From the NCBI GenBank assembly GCA_002221725.1, contig NJFT01000004.1, positions 248,001-312,000 of the forward strand: a stretch of DNA of 64,000 nt, written 5' to 3'. The stretch's first letter is position 1, and each line of letters begins with the position of its first letter. The DNA is from Scedosporium boydii. Its lineage: Eukaryota; Ascomycota; Sordariomycetes; Microascales; Microascaceae. The notes beneath the pieces are model-generated. The model saw only the letters and a program-made list of their open reading frames with translations. It did not search any database and was not told the origin of the DNA. The translations under genes and the position numbers were made by a program. This document shows, piece after piece, positions 60,816-64,000 of this stretch.

Positions 60816-61457
60816 CGTTGGACTGGCGAGAACATGGCGACTTGTTGGCGTTTCTACATTCAGAGTCGGGGTACTATCCAGTGACAAGAATGGGCGTTTG
60901 TGGCGGAGCGCGGGGGTGTTGGTGGTGGTGGGAAGAAGCTGGCTATCGAAAAGAGCTCGCGAGGTCCGCCGTTTCTCGAATCGTCGTCATACAGATTCAC
61001 CATTGATGACAGCTGAGCTCGATTTGAAGTGTCGCTGTACTTCGTATTGATGGTACAGGCCCATCTCGATCTCTGGCCCCTTGTTCAAGTTTATTACCAC
61101 GTATACTTCTGGTTCTGCGGTTTCCTGCGCATAAACTTTAGTATCCTCTGTTAGTGTCATGCGAGTCCATGGCTGGCAAGGCAGGCCAGCTGGCGTTCAA
61201 CGCGGGCACTTGGGAAGTGGACCCACTGAGCTGCAGGCACCGAATCAGCTTGACCTTGAACCAGGTCAATCGAAACCTCATGACTGGCTCTCAAATTGCC
61301 GCTTTCTGAACATCGATCCAACAAACATCGAAGAATCCGAAGGGACACACCAGGACAACGCGAAAAGCCACATAGAACGGCCACGCACGATACCAATCGG
61401 CCCTTGAAACCGACCTAGAAGCCCCTCGTCTTCCAATTGACTCCATTTCCACGCATA
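60816..61457. promoter_or_regulatory. Divergent promoter region, Sec39 / complex I subunit
   Basis: A 642-bp region between two start codons, with one TACTTCGTA copy starting at 61038. No gene is seen. Confidence 0.5.
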
Positions 61458-61934
61458 ATGGCGTCCGGCTACGGCTACAGCGGTGGTAAGGATTAGAGGA
61501 CCAAATCAACCAGTCTTATGAGCGTCGAACTAACAGCGACATACGAACGACTCTCTCAGGACCCGGCCGCTGCTTCCCCTTCTGGCAGGAAGTCCTCGCA
61601 TGCTATGTCGTCAACTCCACCCCGGAAGACCGATCCGGCGCCCAGAAGTGCGGTCTAGCTTTGGAAGACTACTACGAATGCCTCCACCACAAGAAAGAGG
61701 TAGGAGATATTGGCGCCTCTTCGGGCGGCTTGGACCATGTTTCCTATAGTACCGCCAAATTCAGAAGGATACTTATTGAAAATTACTTAGGCTGCCCGCG
61801 TACGTGCGCTACAAGACGCCTACCGAAAGGCCGAAGCGGCGAGCCCTCGAGACAACGCGCCAACCGCCGGCGAAATACGCAGCCTGGGCCTAATAGGAAG
61901 AGACGAAGTGTCGAAAAAGGTGCTGGAGTCATAA
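61458..61934 (+). CDS. NADH dehydrogenase (complex I) subunit, NDUFS5 type, twin CX9C
   Basis: Three exons (61458-61485, 61560-61699, 61791-61934) encode 103 residues. The protein starts MASGYGYSGGPGRCFPFWQE. Two CX9C motifs are visible: C-FPFWQEVLA-C and C-GLALEDYYE-C, the hallmark of Mia40-imported intermembrane-space proteins. The segment GPGRCFPFWQ with a later ECLHHKKE identifies the NDUFS5 / fungal 11.5-15 kDa accessory subunit of complex I. The C-terminal exon is helical and charged (AARVRALQDAYRKAEAASPR). The gene is divergent from Sec39. No single exon is a long ORF, so it is easily missed. Confidence 0.88.
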
Positions 61935-62698
61935 TCTCAAACCGATGATGGCCGGGCATAACCCTGGGAGCTATTTCGAAGTATCGGGATAAATAGAAAT
62001 TGGTTGAGACCAAAGTGCTGAGACTCCACGACGAAGGGTCTGCTTGTACAAGTATATGATGCTTACGGACATACCGGCCGATATATAATATATTGATAAG
62101 CCTCGTCCAGAAGGTTGGCGTGAAACCCGCCTCTGCCGTGTAACTGATTCGGGTCTTAACCTGCTCTCATGGTATGGCAACGGCGGTCGGCTTCCAAGGC
62201 TTGGTGGTGTTGGCCGAGCAATTCCAGCCACCTTTGTTGCCCAAGTCACCACTTGTTCCCTCTGCTTTAATTTTTCTTGTCCCTGTACCCTAATGAGTCC
62301 CTTTAGTTTACGGTACCAGGTTGTCGTGGACTGCTCAGCAAGGACTGCACCTGTGGCTTTGATCACCCTTTCCTCTTTCCAGACCCAACAACTGTTGAGG
62401 TTGGTCTTGCTCTCACGATGGAGGCTCACCTTTTGATGCACAGTCTCACTCATTCGCTTCGAAGACACACGACACACCTTGGACTATCTTCTTTGGTCAC
62501 CTTACTGAGCCATACCCATACTCACCAAAGATGTTTACTGTTTATACTCCTCATCCCAACTCATTTCCATGTCATCGCCCACCAGCGCGGCACCGGGAGG
62601 ACTCGAGACTCAACCTCGGCGCCAGCTAAACCCTAGCACATGAGATCGTCTCAGCGCTTTGCGTATCATCCTTTTGCCGAGACTCATCTGGGAAGTCT
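61935..62698. other. Intergenic
   Basis: Holds the complex I subunit 3' UTR and the next gene's promoter/leader. A short upstream ATG frame (62640-62701, MRSSQRFAYHPF) ends in TGA overlapping the next gene's first ATG; it could act as an uORF. Otherwise nothing is seen. Confidence 0.45.
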
Positions 62699-63676
62699 AT
62701 GCTGAACCTGATCAAAATGCCTTGCTTCCGTGGACTTGACATTTCCATCGGTACGGATTCAGGGCCTGTCCGACTGCCCGAGTTCCCGCATCCAGATTCC
62801 TGCTCTGTGACGCTTGTTGATCCCGAGCCATCTGCCTCCGTTCTGGAATCGTCGGACAACTCGACACTACCACTCCTGAAGGGCATGAACATTTTCAGAA
62901 AGAAAAGGGCGGACCCTAGGATTTCCGTCTACGTGCCTTCACTCCCAGGTAAGAGGATCCACCCTCCCTTCACGCAACGTTGTTCCACGTTTCTGTTTGC
63001 TAAAGGATGGGGAGGCATGCGATTCCGGGTTCAATATTCCGTCCTCCGTGTCCCCAGCACTGGTTCTCATCTCTACTTCAAGATGTTTGTGAATGGGAAC
63101 AATGTGACCAACTGGGGGATCAACCTGAATCAACGCACTGTAGGTGCTGTTACTAGGGCCCTTTACAAGCCAGATCCCGAATGGTGCCATACAAACGAAG
63201 CCGGGCATAGCACCGAGGCTAGAACACTCCGTTTTCCCCCTGACCAAAGATTCACGTCGGTTGCCCGTGATGAAGATTGCATCGAGATCCAAGTCTTTCG
63301 GGCAAATGGGCGTCGCCGAAAGGCTCCAGAGGTGAACTCGGACTGGCCGGAGGGTCTTTCAGAAAGAGGGTCGGTTTCTCATGTTTCCCTTCCGTGCTTT
63401 CTCCTTTCCCCTTGTGAGCCGCTGGTTAGCTAACTAAAGGCCATTTCGCTGACATGAATCATTTTCTTTCCCAGTTTGCTGGCCGACAGGTGTCTTGAAG
63501 TTCCAGAGGAGGCGGGCTTGTTTGATTGGAGCCTTCTCGATCGCAAGGACTCGCCATACGCCACCTTTAGGTTCTACTACCAGCCACGGGAAGCCCTCTT
63601 GAAACTCGGAATTATTTCACAGCCCAACGGAACGGGCCTTACGGGGCGGCGGAAGTTTTGCCCGGTTCTACACTGA
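62699..63676 (+). CDS. Conserved fungal protein of unknown function
   Basis: Three exons (62699-62948, 63006-63369, 63475-63676) give 271 residues from the first ATG, or 265 from the second (MPCFRGLDISI at 62717), which may be the true start. Visible features are RGLDISIGTDSGPVRLPEFP near the N-terminus, a central beta-rich block with SVYVPSLPG, MRFRVQYSVL, YFKMFVNGNNVTNWGINL, and a C-terminal GLFDWSLLDRKDSPYATFRF. The layout recalls uncharacterised fungal DUF7918-like proteins, but I cannot confirm it. The first intron is 57 nt, a multiple of three with no stop, so both spliced and retained forms stay in frame. The second donor (GTCGGT) is weak. Function unknown. Confidence 0.65.
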
Positions 63677-64000
63677 CAAGGGATCCGTCAGATACATCAG
63701 TAAGCACCTTTGTACAGGACCCGCAACGGGGCACGGGGTGTGGGCATGGCGATACTTGCGCATCTTGTGGCATCGGCGTTGATTCTAGATGGGACGTGGG
63801 CCAGGCCCTGACAACCTCCCGTGTGGTGACAAGGCCGCCGGAAGTGCTCGAGAGTAGCCCTGGTTCAGCTCGCAAGCCACAGCCAAGCAAACAGGTGCGG
63901 GATGGGTTTCTTGACGGAAGTAATCGCAGGCCTTTACCTGCGTTGCCGATTCAACGTCACAGAGCCGCCGCCATGCGTGATCGTTCGGAGCACACAAGCC
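63677..64000. other. Window end, no gene supported
   Basis: Probably 3' UTR of the preceding gene and flank. Short ORFs here look like chance frames. Confidence 0.4.

Noticed and set aside
60816..60887. N-terminal extension of Sec39
   Set aside because: The extended frame begins at TTG and lacks an ATG; the family start fits MTATTLSPAK.

Overview
This window looks like nuclear DNA of a filamentous ascomycete (Pezizomycotina, probably Sordariomycetes; the class is an inference, no marker settles it). Genes have several short introns of about 50-170 nt with GT..AG ends and CTAAC-like branch points. Spliced products are full-length matches to fungal housekeeping families: calmodulin, fibrillarin, ribosomal protein uL22, AP-1 gamma, Sec39, Tlg2 and clathrin light chain. 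Many first exons are only a few nucleotides long. No transposon, rRNA, convincing tRNA or CRISPR-like structure was found.

Layout. The left half (1-31 kb) is gene-poor. It holds a PQ-loop membrane protein (0.7-1.5 kb), an AzgA-type purine permease (2.1-4.6 kb, minus), a serine-rich protein with a degenerate methyltransferase fold (12.2-14.2 kb), a cAMP-receptor-like GPCR (19.2-20.7 kb, minus) and a weak basic-protein candidate (30.2-30.8 kb). Gaps of 5 to 9.5 kb separate them. These gaps carry most copies of a dispersed 9-mer, TACGAAGTA/TACTTCGTA, which I count at least 12 times against about 0.5 expected by chance.

The right half (31.7-64 kb) is gene-dense. A divergent pair of ribosome-biogenesis genes (fibrillarin and uL22) is followed by an F-box protein, a monoglyceride lipase, a mitochondrial MDL1-type ABC transporter and an Rtt103-type CID protein. 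From 47 to 61 kb come clathrin light chain, a tiny four-exon COX7-like subunit, the TGN/endosome syntaxin Tlg2, calmodulin, AP-1 gamma adaptin and Sec39. Four of these six act in clathrin/TGN/Golgi-ER vesicle traffic, an unusual functional neighbourhood. A twin CX9C complex I subunit (NDUFS5 type) and an unknown conserved protein close the window.

Most CDS entries span several exons. Exon coordinates were set by hand from splice consensus, frame continuity and family similarity, and need transcript confirmation. No new defence or mobile system was seen. The items most worth a second look are the dispersed motif, the methyltransferase lacking a glycine-rich motif I, the trafficking cluster, and the start-codon-only exons.
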